NCBI RefSeq assembly: GCF_005862305.2
Contig: NZ_CP054021.1
Coordinates: forward strand, 4,629,501 to 4,693,500
Direction: 5' to 3'
DNA length: 64,000 bases
From: Rhizobium indicum
Lineage (GTDB): Bacteria > Pseudomonadota > Alphaproteobacteria > Rhizobiales > Rhizobiaceae
Part shown: positions 43,641 through 52,543 of the stretch, in pieces
Position numbering within the stretch: the stretch's first letter is position 1
Layout: the number at the start of each line of letters is the position of its first letter
The notes under the pieces: model-generated
Told to the model about the DNA's origin: nothing
What the model saw: the letters and a program-made list of their open reading frames with translations, nothing else
The model's database searches: none
Position numbers and translations under genes: made by a program

Positions 43641-44333
43641 ATGACCCAGGAAATCCGCCTTTTTGGCGCTATTGCGGTCCGACCCGCCGTCCTTGCTCTC
43701 ATATCCCAGTTCGAAACGGACACAGGATTCACAGTTGCGGTCAAGTGGGAGCTCAATCCTGTCGTCAAGAAGCAGATTGAAGCTGGGGAGCCTTTTGACC
43801 TCGTCATCACCAATCCGAACCTGGTTGAGGATCTGGCCGCCTTGGGAAAAGTCAAGGCGGGGAGCGAGGTCGCGTTCGGCCGGATAGCAATGGGGGTGGC
43901 GGCCAAGGCAGGCGGTCGGTCGCTCGACGTCGGGTCGGTGGAAGCATTCAAACATGCGTTGAAGAGCGCCAGATCGATCGCCTACGCCAGTGAAGGAAGC
44001 AGCGGCGGCTACTTCTCCGGTTTGCTGGAACGCTTGGGAATAGCCGATGAGGTGAAGCCCAAGCTGGTGGCCATATCAGGAGGGCAGACAGCGCCGGCCG
44101 TAGGCCATGGGGAGGCCGAGTTGGGCGTCGTTCCCGTGACTTCGATTCTCGCCGCCGCTCCCGAGGTCATGCTTGTCGGTCGGTTTCCGGCAGAACTCCA
44201 AAGTTACATCGACTTCGCTATTGGCATCAGCGCCGATTCAACGGACGCAGAAGCTGCCAGGCAGCTGTCGGAATTTCTGATGTCGACAGCCGTTGATGAC
44301 ATCCTGGCGGCAAAGGGCGTCGAGCGTTGCTGA
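43641..44333 (+). CDS. ModA-like substrate-binding-domain protein lacking a signal peptide
   Basis: 230 residues with the type II periplasmic binding fold of molybdate-type proteins (IRLFGAIAVRPAVLALISQF, FDLVITNPNLVEDL, SIAYASEGSSGGYFSGLLER, AELGVVPVTSILAA). There is no signal peptide with any usable start: the extra upstream codons from 43605 are hydrophilic. It is therefore cytoplasmic or exported by another path. No ABC permease or ATPase gene is near. It follows the oxidase operon by 42 bp in the same direction. Confidence 0.82.
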   Translation: MTQEIRLFGAIAVRPAVLALISQFETDTGFTVAVKWELNPVVKKQIEAGEPFDLVITNPNLVEDLAALGKVKAGSEVAFGRIAMGVAAKAGGRSLDVGSVEAFKHALKSARSIAYASEGSSGGYFSGLLERLGIADEVKPKLVAISGGQTAPAVGHGEAELGVVPVTSILAAAPEVMLVGRFPAELQSYIDFAIGISADSTDAEAARQLSEFLMSTAVDDILAAKGVERC

Positions 44334-44369
44334 AAGCGTGCTTGGCTGACGACGGGAACGCCAACCCAA

Positions 44370-44512
44370 CCTCCCTCATTCCTGTGCTCGTCACAGGAAT
44401 CTAGTGTGCCCAAGTCCTTGGGCGCGGGAGAACGACCTCGTCGTATGAGAGTCATTCACGGCGCGGACGCGCCGTGAATGGATTCCTGTGACGAGCACTG
44501 GAATGAGGGAGG
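44370..44512. repeat. Nested inverted-repeat intergenic element
   Basis: The outer arms of 32 bp (44370-44401 and 44481-44512, core ATTCCTGTGACGAGCAC) are complementary with one mismatch. Inside lies a perfect 13-bp stem CATTCACGGCGCG/CGCGCCGTGAATG with a 2-base loop (44453-44480). The element occupies the gap between the convergent ModA-like and AraC genes and resembles a dispersed Rhizobium intergenic repeat. No transposase. Confidence 0.8.
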
Positions 44513-44636
44513 AGAAGTAGGCACCGTCACCATAGGGGCGTTGGAGAATGCCGCGCTTGGGCGCTGGAGGATGCCGGGCTTTTGCTTCCGTCCGTAGGGC
44601 AGTAATCGTGCGGTCTCCGTTGCCGTGCATCTTCGA

Positions 44637-45695
44637 TCAAGCTGTCGAAGATGGGTCGTTCCCCTTCTTTTCCCAGGAGCGCAGCGCACGCCAGAGCACC
44701 GTGTTGTCTGCATAGCCCAGCACACGCGCAATCTCGGACATCGGTGCGGCATGTCGGTCGCCGAGATAGTGGGCGGCGAGTGTCTGGCGGTGCTGGCGAA
44801 CGAGATCGCGAAGCGACACGCCTTCCTCCGACAGCCGGCGCTGCAGGCTTCGCGGCGACATTTTCAGTTCGGCGGCAAGCGTTGCGACCGTGACCGGTTT
44901 GCGGCCGAGATAGATGCTGATCAGAGCCCGCACCTTTTCCGTGACGATATCGCCGGCGGTTGGCTCGTTGACCAGATCGCCGATATGCCGCTCCAGGATT
45001 TCGATCAGGCTTTTGTCTTCCGCACGGTGCACACGGTCAGCCTCCGCCTTGTTCATGACGATCCGGTTGCCGGATTGGCCGAACAGGATGGGCGCGCCAC
45101 AGATGCGTTCCAGCACACTGGCGTCACGCGGGGCGTGATGCTCGAGCTGGATTTCGATCGGCCGCCAACCACGGCGGAAGCACGAACGGACGAGCTGACA
45201 GGAGGCGGCGATCGTGAATTCGCTGTCTTGCCGGCGCGGCCACATCGCTGGATCGACGATCCGATAGCTCCAGACAAAATCGCCATTTTCCTCGAACACG
45301 CCGGAACTGGTCGCGCCTTGTACCGCGTTGACATATTTCGACAGCCGCTCGAAAGCGCTGCGAATGGTCGGCGAGAGCGCAAAGAGCATACCGATAGGGC
45401 CGATGTCGGCGGGCTTGAATCCAGTGCCCATGCGGGCTCCGAGTGCCGGTTCGTCGGTTATGGTCGCGGCATCTTCGAACAGCGCGACATAACGCGCCAT
45501 GGGCAGGACAGCGTAGGGATCTTCCAATTGCAAGCGCAGGATGCCGTGCGAAGCGAGAAGAAGGTCGGTTTTCCCGGATCTTTTATCGATTTGTTGCACC
45601 AGCGGGATCAAGACGGAGGCTCGAATTGAAGCAACTGCGGGCATGCGGCTGATCAAATGCGATGCAACTGCCATTTTCAGCGTCTCCGGCGACAT
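44637..45695 (-). CDS. AraC-family regulator (Arabinose_bd/OruR type)
   Basis: 352 residues. The N-terminal AraC_N-like domain (about 30-210) has LASHGILRLQLEDPYAVLPM and GFKPADIGPIGMLFALSPTI. The C-terminal helix-turn-helix (about 250-345) has KPVTVATLAAELKMSPRSLQ then RRLSEEGVSLRDLV and EIARVLGYADNTVLWRALRS. Members of this group often activate amino acid or amine catabolic genes. It is divergent from the amine permease gene with 100 bp between starts and is the probable activator of that operon. Confidence 0.92.
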   Translation of the reverse strand: MSPETLKMAVASHLISRMPAVASIRASVLIPLVQQIDKRSGKTDLLLASHGILRLQLEDPYAVLPMARYVALFEDAATITDEPALGARMGTGFKPADIGPIGMLFALSPTIRSAFERLSKYVNAVQGATSSGVFEENGDFVWSYRIVDPAMWPRRQDSEFTIAASCQLVRSCFRRGWRPIEIQLEHHAPRDASVLERICGAPILFGQSGNRIVMNKAEADRVHRAEDKSLIEILERHIGDLVNEPTAGDIVTEKVRALISIYLGRKPVTVATLAAELKMSPRSLQRRLSEEGVSLRDLVRQHRQTLAAHYLGDRHAAPMSEIARVLGYADNTVLWRALRSWEKKGNDPSSTA

Positions 45696-45795
45696 CAGTG
45701 GCGCGAATTATCGATTCATTGGCATAAACTGCAATTTCGGGGCCAGATCGCCGCGCTTACCTTCTTGGCAACAAACAAGCAAAGAGGGGTTCTCC

Positions 45796-47247
45796 ATGAC
45801 ACTGGAAGCAAGCATGCCCGCACCATCATCGCCGGAGCGTCGTCTGGCCAAGGACTCGGTGGGTCTCGCCCACATCGTGTTCTTCGTCGTTGCCGCGGCC
45901 GCGCCGCTCACGGCTGTCGTCGGCGCTTCGCCGGCCGCCTTCGCTTTTGGCAATGGCGCAGGCGTTCCCGGCGCTTTCGTGCTTGCCGGCATGCTTTACC
46001 TTCTCTTCTCGGTCGGCTTCACCGCCATGAGCCGGCATGTGGGCGGGGCAGGAGCCTTCTACACCTATATCACCCACGGTATTGGCAAGCCGGCCGGTGT
46101 GGGTGGTGCCTTCATGGCGCTGGTTACCTATAGCGCGGTTCAGATCGCCATCTATGGCCTGTTCGGTTTCTTCATGGCCAATGCCATGGCGCCGCTCGGG
46201 CTGGTCCTGCCTTGGTGGGCCTGGGCCTTCGCGGCACTGGTCGTCGTGCTGGTCTGCGGTCAGCGCAACATTGCCTTCTCAGGCGCGATCCTCGGCGTCT
46301 GCATGATTGCCGAAATCGCCATATTGCTGATTCTGGATCTTGCCATCGTCTTTTCAGGCGGCGGACCAGAAGGCATCAGCTTCTCCTCCTTTGCGCCATC
46401 GTCGGTCTTTGCGCCCGGTCTTGGTGTGGCGCTGGTCTTCGTCATCGGTTCCTTCATCGGCTTCGAAGCGACGGCCATTTTCGGCGAGGAAGCCGAAGAT
46501 CCGGAAAAGACCATTCCCCGCGCCACCTATGTCGCCGTGCTGCTGATTACCCTCTTCTATACCTTCTCCACCTGGGCAATCGTGCAATTCTATGGTCCGG
46601 GCCAGGTGCAGGCCGCTGCAGCCGCCAGCCTCGAGAGCTTCTACTTCACCGCCGCCAATTCCGTGCTTGGTCCATGGTCGAGCCAGGTGATGAACGTGCT
46701 GCTGATCACCAGCCTGTTTGCCTGCATCCTGTCCTTCCACAATACGCTCAACCGCTATTTCTTCGCCCTTGGCCGTGAAGGCCTGGCCGCCAGGGTGCTT
46801 GGCAAGGTTCATACCAAACATGGCTCGCCCTATGCCGCAGGTGTTCTGCAAAGTCTTATCGCGGCTGTCGTCCTTGCCCTGTTCGTGATCTTCGGCGCCG
46901 ATCCCTACACTGTCGTGTTCTCCTGGATGGCAGCGCTGGCAGGTATCGGTATCCTACTGGTGCAGGTGCTTGTCTCCGTCGCGATCATCATGTTCTTCCG
47001 CAAGACGCCGAACAGCTACAGCGCCTGGACCACGATGACCGCGCCAGTGCTGGCGCTCCTCGGCCTCGTTGGTTCGCTGGTGCTGGTCAGCTCCAATCTT
47101 TCACTCCTTTCCGGCAGCGAAAGCCTGATCGTCAAGGCTTTCCCCTATGCCATGGTGCTGGTGGGGATTTTGGGCGCGCTGTTTGCCATGCGGGTCAAGA
47201 AGTCCAAGCCCGCTCTCTACGCCTCGCTTGGAAAGGTCTTCGAATGA
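45796..47247 (+). CDS. APC-superfamily amino acid/amine permease
   Basis: 483 residues with about 12 membrane helices. AGAGGGG precedes the ATG at 45796; an upstream open frame to 45541 overlaps the divergent regulator and is rejected. Family motifs: GLAHIVFFVVAAAAPLTAVV, GGAGAFYTYITHGIGKPAGV, SFIGFEATAIFGEEAEDPEK and HNTLNRYFFALGREGL. Linkage with a copper amine oxidase suggests uptake of a primary amine or amino acid that feeds that enzyme. The stop overlaps the start of the next small gene. Confidence 0.92.
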   Translation: MTLEASMPAPSSPERRLAKDSVGLAHIVFFVVAAAAPLTAVVGASPAAFAFGNGAGVPGAFVLAGMLYLLFSVGFTAMSRHVGGAGAFYTYITHGIGKPAGVGGAFMALVTYSAVQIAIYGLFGFFMANAMAPLGLVLPWWAWAFAALVVVLVCGQRNIAFSGAILGVCMIAEIAILLILDLAIVFSGGGPEGISFSSFAPSSVFAPGLGVALVFVIGSFIGFEATAIFGEEAEDPEKTIPRATYVAVLLITLFYTFSTWAIVQFYGPGQVQAAAAASLESFYFTAANSVLGPWSSQVMNVLLITSLFACILSFHNTLNRYFFALGREGLAARVLGKVHTKHGSPYAAGVLQSLIAAVVLALFVIFGADPYTVVFSWMAALAGIGILLVQVLVSVAIIMFFRKTPNSYSAWTTMTAPVLALLGLVGSLVLVSSNLSLLSGSESLIVKAFPYAMVLVGILGALFAMRVKKSKPALYASLGKVFE

Positions 47248-47417
47248 CTGCGGTTGCTGAATTTGCACCCGTCGATCGCCTTCTGGTTCTCGCGGTCGCG
47301 ATCCTCGCCGGCGCAACATTGCTGGTTGCCGTCGAGGCACACGCCTTCTGCTCGATGTTCTGCATTCATGCAGACCAGATGATGATCGAGACACAGATCT
47401 GCTCCGGTCGATCCTGA
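47244..47417 (+). CDS. 57-residue membrane peptide with a Cys/Met/His cluster
   Basis: The ATG at 47244 overlaps the permease stop (ATGA). After a short polar start (MTAVAEFAPVDR) comes one hydrophobic helix (about 13-30, LLVLAVAILAGATLLVAV), then a short tail with His33, Cys36, Met38, Cys40, His42, Met46, Met47 and Cys53 (EAHAFCSMFCIHADQMM). All are soft-metal ligands. The next gene encodes a copper enzyme, so a role in copper supply is an attractive guess. The coupling, a normal stop at 47415-47417 and position inside the operon support a real gene. No named family recognised. Confidence 0.65.
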   Translation: MTAVAEFAPVDRLLVLAVAILAGATLLVAVEAHAFCSMFCIHADQMMIETQICSGRS

Positions 47418-47477
47418 TCACCGCAGCTTGCGACGCGCCATGTTGCGTCGTCTCTTCCAAAAACAAGAGGTATACCA

Positions 47478-49466
47478 ATGGACGCCGTTGTCGCAGTTAG
47501 CCATCCGCTCGATCCTCTGAGCCTCGACGAGATCGCTTCTGCCGTTGCCATACTCAAGGATACGCAGACACTCGCAGCCACCTTCCGCTTTCCGATCACC
47601 CGGCTGGAGGAGCCGACCAAGGCAGATCTTGCCGCCTATCGCCTGGGCGACAGGCTGCCGCGGCTTGCCTTCATCCTGGCAATCGACATCAGCAATGGCG
47701 AAACCTTCGAGGGCATCGTAGACCTGACTGTCTGCACGGTATCCTCCTATATCCGGCTGCCTCTTGATGAATTGCCCTATGGTCAGCCGCCGATCATGCT
47801 GTGCGAATTCGAAACCGTTGAAGGCACCGTCAAATCCGATCCGCGCTGGATCGCTGCCGTCAAGAAGCGCGGCATTACCGATGAGGATATTCCGCTCATC
47901 CAGATCGATCCTTTTTCCTCGGGCTATTTTGGCCGCGAATTCGAGAAGGGAAAGCGCATCGTCCGCGCCGTGTCCTATTGGCGCGAGGATGTCCGTGACA
48001 ACGGCTACGCGCATCCGATCGAGGGCGTGGTGGCGGTGGTCGATCTGATCACCAACCGGGTGGTCGATCTCGTCGACGATGAGAAGATCATTCCGGTCCC
48101 GAGGAAGAAGCGCAATTATGGCCGCGAAACCTTTCCGGAACCGCGGCCCGATCTCACGCCGCTGCATATCGTTCAGCCGCAAGGGCCGAGCTTTACGGTC
48201 GACGGCTGGAAAGTCGAATGGCAGAACTGGAGTTTCCGTGTCGGTTTCACTCCGCGCGAGGGCCTCGTTCTGCATGAACTCGGCATCAAGGATCAGGGCA
48301 GGCTCAGGCCCGTCGTCTTTCGCGCCAGTGTCACGGAAATGGTCGTGCCCTATGCCGATCCGACCGCCAACCACTATTGGAAGAGCGCCTTCGATGCCGG
48401 CGAATATGGCCTCGGGCGCCTGGCCAATTGCCTCGAACTCGGCTGCGACTGCCTGGGCCATATTCACTATTTCGACGTGCCGGCGGCGGACGATCTCGGC
48501 CAGCCTTTCACCATGAAGAACGCCATCTGCATGCATGAGGAGGATTACGGCATCCTCTGGAAGCACTACGAATTCCGCAACGGTATTTTCGAAGTGCGCC
48601 GTTCGCGCCGCCTCGTCATCTCCTTCTTCGCAACCGTCGGCAATTACGATTACGGCTTCTACTGGTATCTCTATCAGGACGGCACGATCCAGCTCGAAGC
48701 CAAGCTCACCGGCATCATCCAGACGGCGGCGGTCGCGACCGGCGAAACCTATCCATGGGGCGGCATGGTCGATGACAATCTCGGCGGTCCGACCCACCAG
48801 CATTTCTTCAATGCGCGCCTGCACATGGATGTCGATGGCGGCGACAATACCGTGACCGAGCATGAGTTCGTGCCGCGTCCCTGGGGTGAGGATAATCCCT
48901 ATGGCAATGTCTTCGATACCAGGAGCCGTGTGCTGAAACGCGAACTTGATTCCCCGGCACTCGCCAATGGCGAGACCGGCCGTTACTGGAAAGTCTCCAA
49001 CCCCAACATAAAGAACAGCGTCGGCAAGGCGCCGGGCTACAAGATTGTCGTCATGCCGTCGCCTGTTATGCTTGCCCAGCCGGATTCGACCGTTGCCCAG
49101 CGCGGCGGCTTCGCCAAGAAACACATCTGGGTCACGGCCTTCGATGCCAGGGAAAAATATGCGAGCGGCGATTATCCGAACGTGCATGCCGGCGGCGACG
49201 GCCTGCCGGGTTATGTCAAGCAGAACCGCGAAATCGAGAATGCCGATGTCGTGCTCTGGCATTCCTTCGGCCATACCCATGTCTGCAAGCCCGAGGATTT
49301 TCCGATCATGCCCGTGGAATATGCCGGCTTCACGCTGAAACCGAACGGCTTCTTCGCATCCAACATCGCCATGGACCTGCCGCCGGAAGGAAACAGCCAG
49401 AGCGTCGACAATCGCCTGCAACATTCGCCTGATGACACCGGAAATGGTTCCTGCTGCCACACATAG
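47478..49466 (+). CDS. Copper-containing primary-amine oxidase (TPQ-dependent)
   Basis: 662 residues. Two N-terminal cystatin-like domains (about 10-210) precede the catalytic beta-sandwich. The topaquinone precursor is Tyr390 in TVGNYDYGFYW. Copper ligands are His440 and His442 (THQHFFNARLHMDVDG) and probably His601 in LWHSFGHTHVCKPEDFP. It oxidises primary amines to aldehyde, ammonia and hydrogen peroxide. No signal peptide is seen, so it should stay in the cytoplasm, as in Arthrobacter-type enzymes. The C-terminus has NGSCCHT with a Cys pair. AGAGG precedes the ATG; 60 bp separate it from the small peptide gene. Confidence 0.95.
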   Translation: MDAVVAVSHPLDPLSLDEIASAVAILKDTQTLAATFRFPITRLEEPTKADLAAYRLGDRLPRLAFILAIDISNGETFEGIVDLTVCTVSSYIRLPLDELPYGQPPIMLCEFETVEGTVKSDPRWIAAVKKRGITDEDIPLIQIDPFSSGYFGREFEKGKRIVRAVSYWREDVRDNGYAHPIEGVVAVVDLITNRVVDLVDDEKIIPVPRKKRNYGRETFPEPRPDLTPLHIVQPQGPSFTVDGWKVEWQNWSFRVGFTPREGLVLHELGIKDQGRLRPVVFRASVTEMVVPYADPTANHYWKSAFDAGEYGLGRLANCLELGCDCLGHIHYFDVPAADDLGQPFTMKNAICMHEEDYGILWKHYEFRNGIFEVRRSRRLVISFFATVGNYDYGFYWYLYQDGTIQLEAKLTGIIQTAAVATGETYPWGGMVDDNLGGPTHQHFFNARLHMDVDGGDNTVTEHEFVPRPWGEDNPYGNVFDTRSRVLKRELDSPALANGETGRYWKVSNPNIKNSVGKAPGYKIVVMPSPVMLAQPDSTVAQRGGFAKKHIWVTAFDAREKYASGDYPNVHAGGDGLPGYVKQNREIENADVVLWHSFGHTHVCKPEDFPIMPVEYAGFTLKPNGFFASNIAMDLPPEGNSQSVDNRLQHSPDDTGNGSCCHT

Positions 49467-49668
49467 CTGGACGGCTGTTCCTTTTTAACCGCCCGGAAGG
49501 GGCCTTCCCCGTCAGGTCAGACCTTCAGAAGAGGATATCTTCTGTTGCCGATCGATCGCTCGGCGGCTATGTTGCCGATGTCGGAAAAGGCATGACTTGG
49601 TGTGGTTGGCCCAAGTCCTTTCGGAAACGAAAGCTCTGTTCCTTGCCTCGTGCATGAGTACTCCACGA

Positions 49669-49704
49669 CGAACAACGGACGCTGTTCAAGCGTCCCATTG
49701 TTCG
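49669..49704 (+). promoter_or_regulatory. Imperfect hairpin upstream of the FAD monooxygenase gene
   Basis: CGAACAACGGACGCT (49669-49683) pairs with AGCGTCCCATTGTTCG (49689-49704), with a short loop and two internal differences. It sits 60 bp before the start at 49764 and could be an operator or an mRNA structure. No regulator gene is adjacent. Confidence 0.5.
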
Positions 49705-49763
49705 TCCGTGTGGTTCTCAAAACGACGAACTGCTCCGGTCGAACGACCATAAAGGAGTAGTTC

Positions 49764-51284
49764 ATGCCCGATTTTCTCATGATTCATGACGTTGTGATTT
49801 CCGGTGCAGGTCCGGTCGGCCTGTTTCTGGCCTGCGAGCTGCGGCTGGCCGGCCTCTCGGTGTTGGTGCTGGAGCAGGCCGAAGACCCGCATTCGCCGTT
49901 GAAGCGGCTGCCGTTCGGCATGCGCGGCCTTTCCGCACCGACCATCGAAGCCTTCTACCGTCGCGGGCTGCTGGATGACATCATGGCGCCGCAGCGCGAA
50001 AAAGATCAATCGACTTCAGCGCATTGGATGCAGCAGCCGCGTCGCCCGGGCGGGCATTTCGCCGGCATTCAGTTCTTTCACGACACCATCGACACCTCGA
50101 CGTGGCCCTATCGCCTGCCAGGTCCGGCCGGTACCAGCATGGCGGTCGAGATGGAGCACTTCGAATCCGCGCTGGCCGCCCACGCAAGCGCGATGGGTGT
50201 CGAGATCAGGCGCGGGCTCGGTGTCGATGGCTTCGATCAGTCGGGCGAAGGCGTGACCGTTCGCGCGGGTGGCCAGATCTTTCGCGGACGATGGCTCATC
50301 GGTTGTGACGGCGGGCGCAGCACCGTGCGCAGGGCAGGCGGTTTTGAATTCGTTGGCACCGATCCGGAGTTCACCGGCTATTCCGTTCAGGTCGAGATGG
50401 CCGATCCGGAGAAGCTCGTCGCGGGCCGCCATTACACGCCAACAGGCATGTATACCTACCAAAAGCCCGGCACGATCGCGATGGTCGATTTCGACGGGGG
50501 CGCATTTCACCGAACGCAGCCAATCACGCCGGAGCATGTGCAATCGGTGTTGCGGCATATTTCCGGCGCCGATGTCACGGTGACGGGCCTTGAGCTTGCC
50601 ACCACCTGGACGGATCGCGCCTATCAGGCGACGGCTTACCGCAAGGGGAGGGTGCTGCTTGCGGGTGACGCTGCGCACATCCATTCCCCCTTGGGCGGCC
50701 AGGGCCTGAACCTCGGGCTCGGCGACGCGATGAATCTTGGATGGAAGCTTGCAGCGACGATCCGTGGCGATGCGCCGGAGGGCCTGCTCGACAGCTATTT
50801 CTGCGAACGGCATCCAGTTGGAGCGCAGATTCTCGACTGGTCGCGCGCCCAGGTCGCACTGATGCGGCCGAGCCGGAGTTCGCGCGCGCTCGAAGCCATC
50901 ATCCGCGATCTGATCGACACGCGTGACGGCGCGACATACTTTGCCGAGCGCGTCTGGGGTGTGTCTCTCCGCTACGATCTTGGCGGCAGTCACCCGCTGG
51001 TCGGCCGCAGCGCTCCCGATTTCGAGCTGGCCGACGGCACGAAGCTCGGCGATCATCTCAGGGAGGGCAAAGGCCTGCTTTTGGACTTTGACGCCGGTGC
51101 ACCGCTGCAAGCGCTCGCAAGCCGCTGGAATGGGATCACCTATGTCGCCAGTGACGCCAGGGCTCGGCTGGGGCTGAGCGCGCTGCTCGTGCGCCCCGAC
51201 GGCTTCGTGGCGTGGGCTGGTGAGGCTGCGCCTGACAATGAGGAAGCCGCGCAGGCCGCATCGCGGTGGTTCGGCAAAGCCTGA
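49764..51284 (+). CDS. FAD-dependent monooxygenase (PheA/TfdB/UbiH-like)
   Basis: 506 residues. AAGGAG at 49752-49757 fixes the start. FAD motifs: VVISGAGPVGLFLACELRLA near residue 10, GCDGGRSTVRRAGGF (D-G motif) and GDAAHIHSPLGGQGLNLGLG near residue 300. The last 130 residues form the thioredoxin-like C-terminal domain seen in aromatic-ring hydroxylases. It probably hydroxylates an aromatic or polyketide-like compound with NAD(P)H and oxygen. The substrate is unknown. Confidence 0.93.
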   Translation: MPDFLMIHDVVISGAGPVGLFLACELRLAGLSVLVLEQAEDPHSPLKRLPFGMRGLSAPTIEAFYRRGLLDDIMAPQREKDQSTSAHWMQQPRRPGGHFAGIQFFHDTIDTSTWPYRLPGPAGTSMAVEMEHFESALAAHASAMGVEIRRGLGVDGFDQSGEGVTVRAGGQIFRGRWLIGCDGGRSTVRRAGGFEFVGTDPEFTGYSVQVEMADPEKLVAGRHYTPTGMYTYQKPGTIAMVDFDGGAFHRTQPITPEHVQSVLRHISGADVTVTGLELATTWTDRAYQATAYRKGRVLLAGDAAHIHSPLGGQGLNLGLGDAMNLGWKLAATIRGDAPEGLLDSYFCERHPVGAQILDWSRAQVALMRPSRSSRALEAIIRDLIDTRDGATYFAERVWGVSLRYDLGGSHPLVGRSAPDFELADGTKLGDHLREGKGLLLDFDAGAPLQALASRWNGITYVASDARARLGLSALLVRPDGFVAWAGEAAPDNEEAAQAASRWFGKA

Positions 51285-51481
51285 AACTATGAATGGAGCA
51301 ATCGATGTACCGGTCTCGGAAAGGTCCTTTATCAGTCCGGTAGAGCGTCAGGAGGTTTCCCCCCGATCGGTTTTCGGCGGGGTTGCAGATGTTGCTTCGG
51401 CAACGTGTCCGCACTCTTCCCGGCAAGGCGGCGACGCTGTAGAGTGGCGATGCGCCCGACCGTTCCGCCCGGAGGCTCCTT

Positions 51482-52063
51482 ATGGCTGAGATCCTGTTGT
51501 TCCATCATGCACAGGGGCTGACCCCAGGTGTCCGCTCGTTTGCCGACGATATCAGGGCAGCCGGTCACATCGTGCACACGCCTGATCTGTTTGACGGGCG
51601 CACATTCCCAAGCATCGAAGCGGGGATCGCCTATATCGGCGAGATCGGATTCGATGCCATGCGGGAGCGCGGCGTGCGCCTCGCCGACGAATTGCCGCCC
51701 ACGCTGATCTATGCCGGGTTCTCGTTCGGGGTGCTGCCGGCGCAAAAGCTGGCGCAGACGCGGCCCGGCGCCCGCGGGGCTCTGCTCTTCTATTCCTGCC
51801 TGCCGATCAGCGGCGAGTGGGCCTTCGGACCGTGGCCGGACGGCGTCGCGGTGCAGATCCACGGCATGGACAACGACCCGATTTTCGTCGGCGAGGGCGA
51901 CATCGACGCCGCCCGTGAGATCGTGGAGAAGGTCGAGGACGCGGAGCTTTTCCTGTACCCAGGCGACCAGCACTACTTCGCCGACAGCTCGCTGCCCTCC
52001 TATGACGCGGAAGCGACCGCGCTGCTCACCCTCCGCGTGATCGAGTTCCTGAATCGCGTCTGA
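51482..52063 (+). CDS. Dienelactone hydrolase-family protein
   Basis: 193 residues, alpha/beta hydrolase fold. The nucleophile is Ser81 in YAGFSFGVLPAQ, where classical dienelactone hydrolase has Cys. The acid is an Asp in HGMDNDP (about 130-132) and the base is His164 in PGDQHYF. It follows the monooxygenase by about 200 bp in the same direction and may act on its product, which is inference. Confidence 0.9.
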   Translation: MAEILLFHHAQGLTPGVRSFADDIRAAGHIVHTPDLFDGRTFPSIEAGIAYIGEIGFDAMRERGVRLADELPPTLIYAGFSFGVLPAQKLAQTRPGARGALLFYSCLPISGEWAFGPWPDGVAVQIHGMDNDPIFVGEGDIDAAREIVEKVEDAELFLYPGDQHYFADSSLPSYDAEATALLTLRVIEFLNRV

Positions 52064-52160
52064 CCCAGACATTCCGCGGGAGATCCGGTTTGGCGCTGGC
52101 ATAGCCGACCTGAGATGGGTGCCGTTCATGCTGCAGGGCGGGCTTTCGGCCCGGAGGGGA

Positions 52161-52535
52161 CTATTCCGACACCACGCAGAAATTGTTGCCTTCGGGATCA
52201 TTCAAGACCGTGTATCCATCCGCTTCCCGGACGAAGCTCGCACCGAGCGATAGAAGCCGCTCTACCTCCCTGGCCCGATCGGGGGTGGCAATATCGAGAT
52301 GAAGTCGGTTGCGGGCGGGACGTTCCCCTGGGCGAAGGTGGAAGCAAAGGCGGGTTCCGGGACCTTCGACCATCACGGTCGGGTCAGTCTCGGGTGTCAA
52401 TCCGAGAGCGGCCAGGCGGGCCAGTTCGTCGTCGTCATATGGCATCACGTCGTAGCCATCGAGCGCCTCCGCCCAGAAGCGGGCGACACGCGAGGGAATG
52501 TCGCAATCAATGACGATTTCTTTCAGCCTTGCCAT
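52161..52535 (-). CDS. VOC-family (Glyoxalase_6-like) protein
   Basis: 124 residues from the ATG at 52535. MARLKEIVIDCDIPSRVARF opens the first module and the second ends with GYTVLNDPEGNNFCVVSE, the usual D-P-E-G-N-x-F-C motif. The open frame extends 70 codons upstream but overlaps the small membrane gene in another frame and is rejected. It is the second gene of a probable two-gene operon. Function unknown. Confidence 0.88.
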   Translation of the reverse strand: MARLKEIVIDCDIPSRVARFWAEALDGYDVMPYDDDELARLAALGLTPETDPTVMVEGPGTRLCFHLRPGERPARNRLHLDIATPDRAREVERLLSLGASFVREADGYTVLNDPEGNNFCVVSE

Positions 52536-52543
52536 GGAACCCT

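Noticed and set aside
44625..45629. 334-codon + frame opposite the AraC gene
   Set aside because: Antisense shadow of a regulator with clear helix-turn-helix motifs.
45541..45795. Upstream extension of the amine permease frame
   Set aside because: It overlaps the 5' end of the divergent AraC gene. The ATG at 45796 has a good ribosome site.
47418..49460. 680-codon open frame on the minus strand opposite the amine oxidase gene
   Set aside because: It is the antisense of a clear enzyme with intact active-site residues. Its translation is low in typical motifs and has no ribosome site. Long antisense frames are common in GC-rich DNA.
51291..51481. Open frames between the monooxygenase and hydrolase genes
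   Set aside because: Short, without ribosome sites or recognisable sequence, and partly overlapping the promoter region of the hydrolase.
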